64,000 nucleotides of DNA from Arcanobacterium phocae (GCF_018913465.1 NZ_JABAPM010000003.1:62001-126000), one strand, 5' to 3'. Counted from the stretch's first letter, positions 26,424 through 36,152 are shown. The notes: generated from the letters alone by a model not told the origin. Translations and numbers: made by a program.

Positions 26424-27284
26424 ATGACTGACTGGGATGCAGATAAAGAGAAATTCGTTCCACTAAGCGTGAGAGAAGGAAAAAAAGAGCCCTTCCAGAT
26501 GACTATCGGAATCCCAGTTCATTTTCGCCAAGCTGTAACAGATTGGCTCACTAAAGTTGGGCAAGCTCTTTACTGCAATACCGATAATTTTGAAAGCGAA
26601 CAAGCAAAGATTGCTGCAGCAATTCGAACGCCAGGATTCGACTTCAATGCCGTAATTGAGAACATTAAGAAGATACCCGATGAGATCATCTTCGACGTTA
26701 TCGACTACTGCCTCGGTAATCTTTCAGATATCACTAACAGTTATCGTTCCGGGCGAACACTTACCGAACTTCTTGCTGATTACTTGTTCATGGCTGATCA
26801 CGAGTACAAACTCGATTCTGACGGGCGACGGTTAGTTAAACGTGTCGATCCGACCGTGTGCGCCGCATACGAACGGGCAATCTCACCAGAAGATGAAGCA
26901 TCAGACCTACTCGCCTCAGCTTGGGCAAAACAATTCTCACGCAACCAAGACCCATCCGGCGCTTGGAACGATGCCCGTAAAGCCATCGAAGTCTTGCTTA
27001 AACCCATCGTTTCACAAGCCGATAACAATGCGACCATAACCAAAATGGCTAAAGCGATACGCGACGGCGAATCTAAATTCGAAGCCGACCTGCCAGGCAA
27101 GCCAGGAAAAGACTTTTCCGAGTCCCCTGTTTTACAGTTCGCACGCGCACTCGACATGGTCGGATATCCTCCCAACCACCACGGAGCCGCAGAAGTTTCA
27201 TCCCAACAATCAGTCACGGCTGTTCTCCAAGCTGTCACTGTTATCGGATGGTTGCGTGAAGGTGTTTTCCGGCGAGTCCAATAG
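26424..27284 (+). CDS. Hypothetical protein with HEPN/Abi_C-like C-terminal part
   Basis: The protein has 286 residues from the ATG at 26424, preceded by TGGAG at a 5-base spacing (an ATG at 26406 lacks one). It starts MTDWDADKEKFVPLS. The C-terminal half (DARKAIEVLLKPIVSQADNN to QAVTVIGWLREGVF) is helical and resembles the Abi_C/HEPN-type domain of some abortive-infection proteins. The place of the usual RN...H is taken by GYPPNHHG, so the catalytic motif may be altered. No signal peptide or membrane helix is present. A role in phage defence or RNA metabolism is a guess from this resemblance. Confidence 0.55.
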   Translation: MTDWDADKEKFVPLSVREGKKEPFQMTIGIPVHFRQAVTDWLTKVGQALYCNTDNFESEQAKIAAAIRTPGFDFNAVIENIKKIPDEIIFDVIDYCLGNLSDITNSYRSGRTLTELLADYLFMADHEYKLDSDGRRLVKRVDPTVCAAYERAISPEDEASDLLASAWAKQFSRNQDPSGAWNDARKAIEVLLKPIVSQADNNATITKMAKAIRDGESKFEADLPGKPGKDFSESPVLQFARALDMVGYPPNHHGAAEVSSQQSVTAVLQAVTVIGWLREGVFRRVQ

Positions 27285-27501
27285 TTCTTGAATGAACGGG
27301 CAGATAACGTCGCTCACTACCTCGGCTTGTGCTCACGCTAAAAGGTACAGCTTTACTCGTTTCGACTCCGGAGATTGCGTCGGCCAGTTTGCGTCGTAAA
27401 CTCCACGGAATCCAGACATTTTCACTGTCTGCACACTTTTCTTCCGCTAGTTTACGAGCTACTAATTCAATATCTTCTAGGCTTCCATCAATGCTCCGCA
27501 T
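27241..27501 (-). CDS. Small hypothetical protein
   Basis: An 86-residue frame beginning MRSIDGSLEDIELVARKLAE. The ATG at 27501 follows GGGGAG at a 9-base spacing, which gives some support. The N-terminal part (SLEDIELVARKLAEEKC, VWIPWSLRRKLADAI) is plausibly helical. It overlaps the end of the convergent hypothetical gene by 44 bases. It may be a real small gene or a fragment; no family is recognised. Confidence 0.3.
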   Translation of the reverse strand: MRSIDGSLEDIELVARKLAEEKCADSENVWIPWSLRRKLADAISGVETSKAVPFSVSTSRGSERRYLPVHSRTIGLAGKHLHATIR

Positions 27502-27857
27502 TCTAGTCCGCTCCCCTGTACACGCATGATATTTTTTGAACGGGATCCTTATTTGACTACAGGATCTTTTTCGGAGAACCAACAATGACTCTGGCCTTGA
27601 TAGCTAGGCAGCACCCCGTAAAATACCTACGTACTACCCTTAGCAAACCACTTCTATTTTCAGCGCAATCATCAGTAAACTTAGTATAAAATATCGGCTA
27701 AGGCTCATATACGTTCCGAGCAATTATAGCTCGGCTGACGGTATGAGCTTTTTGTTTTCCCGCTGTTACCCAAGTGGGTTACTACTTTCAGACATATGAG
27801 CAGAACCATGTCCTGTGCGGCGGAAAACACCATTAATCTTCCACCGCACAGTCACTA
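27502..27857. other. Intergenic stretch with one nested hairpin
   Basis: I see no gene here. Apart from the nested stem-loop at 27703-27757 the sequence is AT-rich and without clear repeats. It separates the small hypothetical from the 3' end of galT. Confidence 0.5.
27703..27757 (+). terminator. Nested stem-loop followed by a U-tract
   Basis: An outer stem GCTCATA/TATGAGC (27703-27709 with 27742-27748) encloses a 6-bp hairpin CCGAGC/GCTCGG (27716-27734), followed by TTTTTGTTTT. It works as a plus-strand terminator, yet no gene on that strand ends close by (nearest stop 27284). A short terminated RNA is possible. Confidence 0.5.
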
Positions 27858-29345
27858 TCACTCAGCAATAAACCCGAGGTCCTCCAGGAAGCTGAGCGTC
27901 GTCGAATGCTCTTTGAACACTGCTGTATTACGCAAAATTCGCTGGCAAACGCTACCCAGTTCGTCACGGATCGCTTGGGTAATAACATCCCGATCTCGGC
28001 TATCGCCTACCCGCTCGCGAAGCTCAGCAAAAACTCCAGCAAACTCGTTCAGTTCTTCTGGAAGCTCCTGACCTTCAGCCAACAACTCTCCGATCTGCGC
28101 AAGCTGCCTATCCAGACGCCCCGGCAAAATAAACAAGCCTTGAGCCTCAATGAGCCCAATCGATTCTTGCTTGATTGCGAAGTATTCCGGATGTGCATGG
28201 AACACGCCTTCAGGGTATTCCTCGCTGGTGATATTTGACCGGAAAATAATGGACATTTCATAGCCACGATCGGTCATCAACACAGTTGGTGAAACAGACG
28301 AGAACACCTGATCGCCATCGCGCGGAATAATGCCTAGTTCGTCGTTACGGTAGTTGACCCAACCGTCTCGAATCCGCTCCGATACTTCCTCGATCGCGTC
28401 CCGATCAGTGGATACGACCCGAACTGCCGTATTGTGCCAGTCCAAAATTTCCACAGTAACGTTCGGGAAATCCGGGCAACGCAACGATTTCCAGGTGCCA
28501 GCCGTGTGCATCGGCAAGGTTTCCCTACCGCCCTGATAATGGTCATGTCCCAGAACCGAACCACCAGTACCAGCAAGCGCCGCGTTAGAACCGATAAAGA
28601 GCTCCGGGAACTGATCGACGAAATCGAGCAGCCGCCGGAACGTTCCCCGGCTCACGTGCATCGGCTTATGCTCCTGATTAACCACAATGCCGTGCTCATG
28701 GAAATAGCCGTATGGCGAGAACTGCCAGAACCAGGGACGGTCCCCAAGAGTTACCGGAACCGTACGGAGGGTGAATTTTGCACGCCCGGCAAAGCCCTCG
28801 TTCTCGTGACAGATCGAGCATTGCGGATATCCACCGGCAACCGCGTTCCCGGCCTTCGCGGTAGCACTGCTCTTAAACTCCGGCTTGGCTTTGTTGATCG
28901 TAACGATGAGCCCGTTCGTTTCAAACCGCGGGTTTTCCTCCAGCACACTCAACCGCACATAGTTGTTTTTGACCGAGTAATCGTAGAGTTTGTCCATCGC
29001 ATACGATCCGCCATGCGCAGCGACGTCGTCGAAAAATCGGTTTTTGATTCCCGACGGCGTTAGGCTGACGATTCCGAACATCTGGTCGCATAACGACGAC
29101 GCATCGTCCTCGTCAAACAAACCTGCCGCGATACCCGTCTCACGCAACTGTGCAATCAACGCATCCGGACGCTCGTGTTCGCGCCCGGTAGCACCGGTTG
29201 GCCGATACGAGTTGAGTCCGAACAGCCCGAAAATCCGGTTGCGGGTCCAATCCGCATCCGCCGGGTCAAGACCCAGATAGGCATCCGCATAATCAACCAG
29301 CGCATCGACTGCACGATAGAACGCTGTCAACTCGCTGTCGCTCAT
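27858..29345 (-). CDS. galT: UDP-glucose-hexose-1-phosphate uridylyltransferase, class II GalT-like
   Basis: The protein has 495 residues from the ATG at 29345, preceded by AGGAGAAG. It exchanges UMP between UDP-glucose and galactose-1-phosphate (or GalNAc-1-phosphate). The active-site motif VLGHDHYQGG holds the HxHxQ set with the uridylyl-accepting His. The middle part with FWQFSPYGYFHEHGIVVNQE is typical of the class II form. It starts one base after the nahK stop and completes the lnpA-nahK-galT unit. In bifidobacteria the corresponding gene (GlnpC) follows the same two genes and feeds the sugars into the Leloir route. A galE is not in this window. Confidence 0.92.
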   Translation of the reverse strand: MSDSELTAFYRAVDALVDYADAYLGLDPADADWTRNRIFGLFGLNSYRPTGATGREHERPDALIAQLRETGIAAGLFDEDDASSLCDQMFGIVSLTPSGIKNRFFDDVAAHGGSYAMDKLYDYSVKNNYVRLSVLEENPRFETNGLIVTINKAKPEFKSSATAKAGNAVAGGYPQCSICHENEGFAGRAKFTLRTVPVTLGDRPWFWQFSPYGYFHEHGIVVNQEHKPMHVSRGTFRRLLDFVDQFPELFIGSNAALAGTGGSVLGHDHYQGGRETLPMHTAGTWKSLRCPDFPNVTVEILDWHNTAVRVVSTDRDAIEEVSERIRDGWVNYRNDELGIIPRDGDQVFSSVSPTVLMTDRGYEMSIIFRSNITSEEYPEGVFHAHPEYFAIKQESIGLIEAQGLFILPGRLDRQLAQIGELLAEGQELPEELNEFAGVFAELRERVGDSRDRDVITQAIRDELGSVCQRILRNTAVFKEHSTTLSFLEDLGFIAE

Positions 29346-29346
29346 G

Positions 29347-30420
29347 TTACTTCTCCTCTGCCTCGTTGTAGACCCGCTCCGAGATTGCCCGCATCTGGTC
29401 ATATTTGCGTTCAATATCGGCAACGATCGCGATCTGGTTACGCGCCCGGACCAAGTTATGATCTGGGTACGCGGTGCCGAAGTATATATCGCCGTCGAGG
29501 TAGTCAGCTAAGAAACGCATGCCGCATTCCACCGTCATCAACTTTGCCGAAAAAGCAAGCAAGTCGAGTTCGGCGGGAGTGAGCGTCTCCCGCAAAGCCG
29601 GGATGAATCCTTCGCAGTAGGCAGTGTACAGATCCAAGCTGAACCCAACTTTGGTGAGGTCTTTTTCGTCCTCGTCCGCGAGCGCAGCACCCGTACGTAG
29701 CGCATCGCCAAAATCGTAGAGGAGCGATCCGGGCATCACCGTATCAAGATCGATCACGGCCCGGACTTCTCCGGTATCTGCATCGAGCAAGATGTTATTG
29801 ATCTTGGTGTCATTATGGGTGACGCGAGAGGGAATCTCCCCGCTAGCCATCAGATCTGTCACGCGCGAATATTCAGCGGCCCGCTCCATAAAGAACGCGA
29901 TCTCGTCTTGCACTTCGGCCGCCCGTCCCGCAGTATTCTTCTCGATCGAAGCCAACAGATTCTGGTATCGCGTTGGAGTGTGGTGAAAGAACGGAATCGT
30001 TTCTGCCAACAACGTAGCATCGAAATCTGCCAAGTCACACTGGAACTGACCGAACGCTGCAGCAACTGAGCGCACCATGTCTGGCGAAGTTGCCAAACTG
30101 TATGAGCGCGAATTGCCGATATAACGATACATTCGGAAATATTCTTCCCCGTGGCGAAGATACAGCTTGTTATCGAGCGTCGGAATAATCTCCAGCGTCT
30201 CTTTGCCTTTCTTCACCAAATGCTCGGTGACGAGCTTAATGTTGTTCATCAAGCTATCCACATCCGCAAACACGGTTGTGTTGATCTGTTGCACGATATA
30301 GTCGTCGCTACTGGTTGTCACTCGATAGGTTCGATTAATATGCCCGTCACCCCAGCGGGTACTCGAGACGTGTTCCCCGCGAATACAGAATTTTCGTGCA
30401 ATGCTCCATGCTTCATTCAT
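29347..30420 (-). CDS. nahK: N-acetylhexosamine 1-kinase
   Basis: NahK phosphorylates GlcNAc or GalNAc at C1 using ATP, the step after lacto-N-biose cleavage. The 357-residue protein has the APH-type kinase fold: RWGDGHINRTYRVT (P-loop-like), the catalytic loop RVTHNDTKINNILL and the metal-binding VIDLDTVMPGSLLYDFGD. The ATG at 30420 is chosen because it overlaps the lnpA stop as ATGA; an ATG at 30435 would add five residues. It lies between lnpA and galT in one operon. Confidence 0.93.
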   Translation of the reverse strand: MNEAWSIARKFCIRGEHVSSTRWGDGHINRTYRVTTSSDDYIVQQINTTVFADVDSLMNNIKLVTEHLVKKGKETLEIIPTLDNKLYLRHGEEYFRMYRYIGNSRSYSLATSPDMVRSVAAAFGQFQCDLADFDATLLAETIPFFHHTPTRYQNLLASIEKNTAGRAAEVQDEIAFFMERAAEYSRVTDLMASGEIPSRVTHNDTKINNILLDADTGEVRAVIDLDTVMPGSLLYDFGDALRTGAALADEDEKDLTKVGFSLDLYTAYCEGFIPALRETLTPAELDLLAFSAKLMTVECGMRFLADYLDGDIYFGTAYPDHNLVRARNQIAIVADIERKYDQMRAISERVYNEAEEK

Positions 30421-32579
30421 GATATTGACGTCCATTCAATCGCTGACGGCGCCAGATCAAACGTTGCCGTCTTACCACCGGGCAGGCTCACAACAGTGTG
30501 CTGCGGCTTCTCCGAATTGTTCACTACCGCGTAGATACCCTTATCGGCAAAGTATGCCACTTCGCATTCTGGGTTCGATGACCCCCAAACGGCGTACTGG
30601 TCTTCCTTGCGTGCCGCATAGAACAAGGCGCGTTCGAGCAATCGTGCGTTCAATGCCGAATATGGCAGACCAGAGAGGTAGACGCCACGGCCGTCGTCGT
30701 ACTTATTGACTGCGAGCTGAACCTGGCCGTCGAGCCCGGAAATCACGGTTGTTTGCTGTGAAATCGGGAAGGTGTTCATAATAGCTTCGCCAAAATCGAG
30801 GCTCTCGCGCGGAATATCGTGGATGACGAAGTGGTCCTCTGTGAGCTCCGGCCAATACTTGTCCACGTTCAAGCTGTGGTAGATTTCTTGATCCACGCCC
30901 AGAATATCTGCTAACTGGAAATGACGACCACCGTGTTCGACGGCGCTCGGCTGACCAACACCCACGAAGCCCTTACCAGAACTGACCCAAGAACGAATCA
31001 ACGAAACGAGCTCCGGATTCTTCCAGGCTTGTGCGCCGGAATACGATGTGCCTTGTGGACCGGCGTTAATAATGACGTCGATCTCCGGGTCGATGCCGTT
31101 GGCGAGGACGTCGTCGAAACTCAAGAAACGCAGGTTGACGCGCATACCCGAAAGCGCTTCGAGGATGCCGTAGAACGAGCGGTTGTACTTGTTCGGCAAT
31201 GCGTGGGCAACCGTGAACTCCTGCCAGGATCGGCGAGCACCCCACGCATCCAGCAATGCCACTGTGAGCTGGGCTTGAGCACCAGTACCGCCAGACTTGT
31301 CATAAATATCGCGGAACTCGTTCGCAATCGTTGCCACGTCGTCTACGAACTTCGGGAACTTCGCTGCCAAAGAAAGATAGCCACCGTAGCCCATGCGCTC
31401 AAGTGGCGAACGCAAAATAGCGCGGCGAGCCTTGCGCCAATTATCCCACGCTTCGATCGACGGATCAGCGCCCTCGTAGAACGAATCCGGGAAGAAGTAC
31501 GGCAAGAAGCGACCCTCGCGATACTTGACGCCCTTGATGTCAGCAATCATGCGGGTGGTTGTACCGTCACCGACCGAACCGACGATCGCATCCATACCCA
31601 CATTCGGGAAGGTTGAACTGTATGGTTCCGTGCCGATCCACTGATCGCCGAGGAACATCATGGCTTCCTTGCCGGCCGCCTGAACTCGCTCAACCATCTG
31701 CTTCATCAGCGAGTGAACAAAGTTCGCCGTGAAGTCGAGCCAGTCACGCTGTTCCTTGCTTGGGTAGACGAAGGACGAACCGTAGGATCCGCCGTCGACG
31801 AAGTGCTCCGGACGCATCCGATAGCCATACTCACGTTCGAACTCATCGAGCGCACGCGGCGAAACCGTCACCGCAAAACCCGTCCAGTCCACGATTTTTT
31901 CTTTGCGTTCGTTGTTGAAAATCAACGTGAACTGGTAGAAGAACGTAGTGAAGCGAACGACGTCGACATGCGGGTTATCCACCAGCCACTTATCCAAGGT
32001 GTTCAGCATAAATTCTTGGATTTCCGGGTGGCGCGGATCGAACGCGATTTCGTGTTCCTTATCGCCCCAATCGTTGGTGATGTGGTTGTACATCTGCACC
32101 GGATCCCAGATGACGTAAGCCAGGAATGTCACGGTGTATTCGTGCATCGGCTGAGCGTTGTGAATATGAACGACGTCGGCGTGCGGATCGAGCTCCCACC
32201 GATCAGCTGGAAGAACCTCACCCGAGGTACGATCAATAACTTCCCAGAAACGTCCCGGATCAGCGTCCCGGTTAATGGTGAGCTGCTCGGCAAAATAGGT
32301 GACCATCAACGGCACATCAACAGTATCGGCAGTAGCACGGGTACGTTCCGACATCAGGTAAACCATCGGCACCGCGTCCATGTGGTCTTTCATAAAATAG
32401 TTGTGCCCACGAGTTGGGAAGTAGGCACCGTAAATCCGCTTTCCCATGTTAATCACGTCAGCATCCAAGTGGGTGCCGTCTGAATTACGGATAGCATCCG
32501 CACCCCATTTTTCGGCTAACTCAGTGGACTGCTGAATAAAGTTTTCTTCGGTAGGTATAGTAAAGCGACCAACGCTCAT
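30417..32579 (-). CDS. lnpA: 1,3-beta-galactosyl-N-acetylhexosamine phosphorylase (GH112)
   Basis: The 720-residue enzyme splits galacto-N-biose (mucin core 1) and lacto-N-biose (milk oligosaccharides) by phosphorolysis into galactose-1-phosphate and GalNAc or GlcNAc. The family start MSVGRFTIPTEENFIQQ and the TIM-barrel segments RIYGAYFPTRGHNYFMKDH, DVVRFTTFFYQFTLIFNNE, FLGDQWIGTEPY and DAIVGSVGDG are clear. There is no signal peptide, so it acts inside the cell. The ATG at 32579 follows AGGGGAG. It leads the operon lnpA-nahK-galT. The ABC transporter found beside bifidobacterial copies is absent here. Confidence 0.95.
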   Translation of the reverse strand: MSVGRFTIPTEENFIQQSTELAEKWGADAIRNSDGTHLDADVINMGKRIYGAYFPTRGHNYFMKDHMDAVPMVYLMSERTRATADTVDVPLMVTYFAEQLTINRDADPGRFWEVIDRTSGEVLPADRWELDPHADVVHIHNAQPMHEYTVTFLAYVIWDPVQMYNHITNDWGDKEHEIAFDPRHPEIQEFMLNTLDKWLVDNPHVDVVRFTTFFYQFTLIFNNERKEKIVDWTGFAVTVSPRALDEFEREYGYRMRPEHFVDGGSYGSSFVYPSKEQRDWLDFTANFVHSLMKQMVERVQAAGKEAMMFLGDQWIGTEPYSSTFPNVGMDAIVGSVGDGTTTRMIADIKGVKYREGRFLPYFFPDSFYEGADPSIEAWDNWRKARRAILRSPLERMGYGGYLSLAAKFPKFVDDVATIANEFRDIYDKSGGTGAQAQLTVALLDAWGARRSWQEFTVAHALPNKYNRSFYGILEALSGMRVNLRFLSFDDVLANGIDPEIDVIINAGPQGTSYSGAQAWKNPELVSLIRSWVSSGKGFVGVGQPSAVEHGGRHFQLADILGVDQEIYHSLNVDKYWPELTEDHFVIHDIPRESLDFGEAIMNTFPISQQTTVISGLDGQVQLAVNKYDDGRGVYLSGLPYSALNARLLERALFYAARKEDQYAVWGSSNPECEVAYFADKGIYAVVNNSEKPQHTVVSLPGGKTATFDLAPSAIEWTSIS

Positions 32580-32707
32580 ATTTACTCCCCTAATAACAGG
32601 TACTCACGACGAGGTATAAGCATCCCTCAGCTGTGCCAGTGGAACGATCAGCGACTGACTTGGAGAGTCCACGATGACACTCCACAACTGCAAAAATCGT
32701 AGCACAT

Positions 32708-33499
32708 TTACTCGCGGGGGCTAGGAAGTGAAGCCATCCATCGATCCACTGCGTCATAGAACTTTTCCGGCTGATCGCGGCGCACACAGTGGCTTGCTCC
32801 GGCGATGCGCTCAATAGTTATTACTGGGTTGGTGATGGTCACAAGCCGTCCGTCATCAAACAAAACATTGTCTCGATCTCCGGCGATAAGCAACGTCGGC
32901 ACAGCTAGCTTTGCGAACAGAGACTCGTCCGTAGTTCCAACCACGCCACTTTCTACCAGACGCATATCCACGTTGGTTTTACCTTGCACCCAACCAGCAC
33001 ATTCAGATGCCGACCAAGCTGGGTGTGCAGCACGGATATCCATCAGCGCTTGCCCTGGATCAGCACACACCCCACGCACTCCGGCAGCGAGGGCCGGCGC
33101 AGCTTCCCGATAGCTTTTTGCTTGGCAGACAGTCAAAATCGCTGGATCTTCTAAGACTGCTCCCGCCACTAAATCTGGGTAGTTCACCGCCACCCACGCG
33201 GCAATCGCACCACCCATCGAATGTCCAATGAGGAACACTTTACCGTTGGCAGCCTGAGGTGCGTATCGTTTGACGACGGCGCTTGCAGCTTCACATGCGG
33301 CAAGGAACGGATCGCACAGATCGTCGTCGGAAAATCGCTCCGAAAAACCGTGCCCCAAGGAATCAACTAACAGAACCTGCCAGCGAGCCCCGAAGCGAGT
33401 AGCTAAATCAGCAAGTGATGCTCCATTATCAGTAACCCAATGAAAAGCGAGGATAATGCCGTCCAGCTTTTTGCCTGTTTCAGTCACAGATAACCGCAC
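32708..33499 (-). CDS. Alpha/beta hydrolase
   Basis: The 263-residue protein has the strand LLVDSLGHGFSER, the nucleophile elbow IGHSMGGAIAAW (Ser94), an acid region LLIAGDRDNVLF and a late His in GASHCVRRDQPEKF. The layout resembles esterases and C-C hydrolases. The GTG at 33499 follows AAGGA at a 6-base spacing. It is cytosolic as far as visible. It is oriented like the lnpA operon, 128 bases upstream, but a link is not evident. Substrate unknown. Confidence 0.8.
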   Translation of the reverse strand: MRLSVTETGKKLDGIILAFHWVTDNGASLADLATRFGARWQVLLVDSLGHGFSERFSDDDLCDPFLAACEAASAVVKRYAPQAANGKVFLIGHSMGGAIAAWVAVNYPDLVAGAVLEDPAILTVCQAKSYREAAPALAAGVRGVCADPGQALMDIRAAHPAWSASECAGWVQGKTNVDMRLVESGVVGTTDESLFAKLAVPTLLIAGDRDNVLFDDGRLVTITNPVITIERIAGASHCVRRDQPEKFYDAVDRWMASLPSPRE

Positions 33500-33557
33500 G
33501 ATGAATCCTTAAAAAATACGAACACGCCTGACTCTCCTCAGAATACTCGCGCATTCA

Positions 33558-33959
33558 TCACTCATGCCAAGCAAACGCAAGAAGTTCCCGCAAAACCGCA
33601 CGATCGACGTCGGCAAGCGAAGCAAATGATATGCACGTCCGACCACAATGGACGTTACCAAGCCGGGTAGCAAATTCCTCGTAATAGCTCGTATACCGGC
33701 GTAAATACAGGAATATTCGATTCGGGCGCACCGCGAACCCCACCTCTAGGCCATCACATAAACAGTCAGGTTTGACCCCCGGCTGAGTTTCCCCGTAACC
33801 AACGATGGCCGGACCCCACATAATCGGCTCATGGCCGGTTACGTCACGAAAAATATGTGCGAGTTCGATGGCATCACTGGCGATGGTCCGTGGGAGCCGA
33901 CGTAAAAACTGCTGCACAGTTATGGGTTTGCCGAACGAGCATGCAGGGCCGATGCGCAT
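33558..33959 (-). CDS. DUF1801 domain protein
   Basis: The 133-residue protein has the YdhG/DUF1801 pattern: an N-terminal VQQFLRRLPR-type helix, HEPIMWGPAIVGYG near residue 45, then FAVRPNRIFLYLRRYT. The AAGGGGG site ahead of the ATG at 33959 supports the start. The family's function is not established; some members resemble iron-sulfur assembly or lyase-like folds. No signal or membrane segment is seen. Confidence 0.75.
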   Translation of the reverse strand: MRIGPACSFGKPITVQQFLRRLPRTIASDAIELAHIFRDVTGHEPIMWGPAIVGYGETQPGVKPDCLCDGLEVGFAVRPNRIFLYLRRYTSYYEEFATRLGNVHCGRTCISFASLADVDRAVLRELLAFAWHE

Positions 33960-34191
33960 TCCATCCCCCTTGCCATACGTCGTTGAATGATCGCCAGATA
34001 CTCTTCCATCGTTCCATAGGCATCCCTAATTTTCTCGTTCTCAGCAATAGTGCCGTTATAGCATTGTGCAACTAATCAGATGTATGACTTTTAATGACTT
34101 TCTCAAAACAGGTACCAAAGTCCTATGGTGTGGGTTACAGTTTTTCTATGACGACCCACTAGCACTCCTTGAGACAAAACTGGAGGACCCC

Positions 34192-35748
34192 ATGCGCACC
34201 CCAATCACCCACGAAAGCACCGCCATCTCCCAAGGCTCCCAAGCCCAACCCGAAATCGGAAATGCGCTCATCCGCCACTTCCTCCCCGTGGCTGGCGGGC
34301 TCCTCCTAGGAGCACTCATCTACTTCATCTTCCCGGACACCATCTCCGATTCGCTACGCGAAACATTCGCCGCAAAGAACATGGACGTCACCCGGCACGA
34401 CCTCGCCATCACCGCCGCGATCGCCGTCGTCATGGGTCTATGGTGGATGACTGAGGCAATACCCTTACCCGCAACCGCGCTCCTCCCACTTATTGCGTTC
34501 CCGGCGTTCGGCGTCGTCCCCATCAAAGCCGCGGCCGCACCCTACGCTTCAGACACAATCTTCCTCTTCATGGGCGGATTCTTCCTCGCACTCACCATGC
34601 AACGCTGGAACCTGCAACGCCGTATCGCCCTCATCACGGTACTCCTAGTGGGCACCCGGCCAAAGCGCCTCATCCTCGGCTTCATGATCGCCACCGGATT
34701 CCTCTCCATGTGGGTCTCAAACACCGCTACCGCCGTGATGATGCTTCCGATCGGCCTGTCAATCTTGAACACAGTTGGGAACGTTTCCAACGACGGCGCC
34801 AACCCCACCTTGCGCTATCCGAAATTCGCAACTGCTCTCATGCTCGGGATCGCCTACTCGGCGTCAATCGCGTCTCTATCCACCCTGATCGGAACCCCAC
34901 CGAACGTTCTGCTGCGCGCCTACCTCCAAGAAACCCACGGAATCACGTTAAGTTTTGGACAATGGATGCTCTTCGCTGCACCAATGGCATGGACGTTCCT
35001 TCTTCTGGCATGGGCAGTACTAGTCCGCATCTATAAGCCAGAAATCGACGATATCCCCGGCGGGAAAGCAATTATTCAACGCGAACTCGCCGCGATGGGG
35101 AAGATGACAGCGCAAGAAATCATGGTGGGCGTGATTTTCATTGGCGCCGGATTGGCATGGATTTTCCTGCCAGTCATCTGGCCCGAAACCCCGATCAACG
35201 ATTCCGGCATCGCCATGATCGTTTCACTACTGCTGTTCGTGACGCCAGCTAAGCCAAAACAAGGCATCGCACTGCTGGATTGGAACACCGCGAAAGATAT
35301 TCCGTGGGACATCCTGATCCTGTTCGGCGGCGGCCTATCCCTCTCCGCCGCATTCGGATCTTCCGGCCTATCGCTGTGGATCGGCGACCACGCTCAAATC
35401 CTCGCCGGACTGCCGCTGGTAGTTATCGTGGTCATTGTTACCGCGCTCATCATCGGTCTAACTGAAATGACTTCCAACACCGCCACTGCGGCCGCCTTCT
35501 TACCAATCATCGGCGCGGTAGCAGTTGGCATGGGCGTTCCTGTTGAAGCACTCGTCATTCCAGTGGCACTGGCGGCAACATGCGCATTCATGCTGCCGGT
35601 AGCCACCCCACCAAACGCAATCGCATACAGTTCTGGATTCATCAAGATCCGCCAGATGATGAAGGCCGGTATGCGACTAAACATCATCAGCATCGCCCTC
35701 ATCACCGTATTCACCGTATGGGTTGGACCACTGGTTTTTGGCTATTAA
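34192..35748 (+). CDS. DASS-family sodium/dicarboxylate symporter
   Basis: The 518-residue membrane protein belongs to the divalent anion:sodium symporter family (SdcS/CitT type), which imports succinate, malate, fumarate or related anions with sodium. It has 11-12 likely membrane helices. The two SNT motifs are present in MWVSNTATAVMMLP and EMTSNTATAAAFLP, and the end MLPVATPPNAIAYSSGFI is the family signature. The ATG at 34192 follows TGGAGG; an earlier in-frame start at 34066 lacks a site. It stands alone before tRNA-Arg. Substrate is not certain. Confidence 0.9.
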   Translation: MRTPITHESTAISQGSQAQPEIGNALIRHFLPVAGGLLLGALIYFIFPDTISDSLRETFAAKNMDVTRHDLAITAAIAVVMGLWWMTEAIPLPATALLPLIAFPAFGVVPIKAAAAPYASDTIFLFMGGFFLALTMQRWNLQRRIALITVLLVGTRPKRLILGFMIATGFLSMWVSNTATAVMMLPIGLSILNTVGNVSNDGANPTLRYPKFATALMLGIAYSASIASLSTLIGTPPNVLLRAYLQETHGITLSFGQWMLFAAPMAWTFLLLAWAVLVRIYKPEIDDIPGGKAIIQRELAAMGKMTAQEIMVGVIFIGAGLAWIFLPVIWPETPINDSGIAMIVSLLLFVTPAKPKQGIALLDWNTAKDIPWDILILFGGGLSLSAAFGSSGLSLWIGDHAQILAGLPLVVIVVIVTALIIGLTEMTSNTATAAAFLPIIGAVAVGMGVPVEALVIPVALAATCAFMLPVATPPNAIAYSSGFIKIRQMMKAGMRLNIISIALITVFTVWVGPLVFGY

Positions 35749-35876
35749 TCGCGGTTTTTAGGGCGACTCTTTGCCGTCGTCCCCGCCAAATCTCACTAAA
35801 TGTTTCCTACGCCACGTTTTTTAGTTAGCATCTTGGCGAAAATCGTTGTAAGCTAGAGGACGTTCCGACGAACACT

Positions 35877-35949
<73 letters not shown>

Positions 35950-36078
35950 CGTTTCGGCCCAGTGGTGAATTATCCTGCTGGGTCGATTTTTTATGCCGGC
36001 GGCGCTGGCGGCTGACCACAGTGGCTGGTCGCGGCAGCGACCGCGTGGCCCACCGGCAACCAGCTGGCCCGCCGGTCC

Positions 36079-36152
36079 CGCACAAAATCTCGGAATCTCA
36101 CACGGTAGCACGCTATATACCCCTACCGTGCCGCTGGGCGAGATTTTGTGCG
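36079..36152. repeat. Palindromic intergenic repeat, copy A
   Basis: A 74-bp element with perfect 14-bp outer arms CGCACAAAATCTCG/CGAGATTTTGTGCG and an inner stem CACGGTAG/CTACCGTG. Near-identical copies lie at 43058-43134 and 45392-45463. This copy is between tRNA-Arg and the end of malG. Confidence 0.9.

Noticed and set aside
30921-32483. Long plus-strand frames (231 and 256 codons) inside lnpA
   Set aside because: They are antisense to the clear GH112 enzyme and show no family motif.
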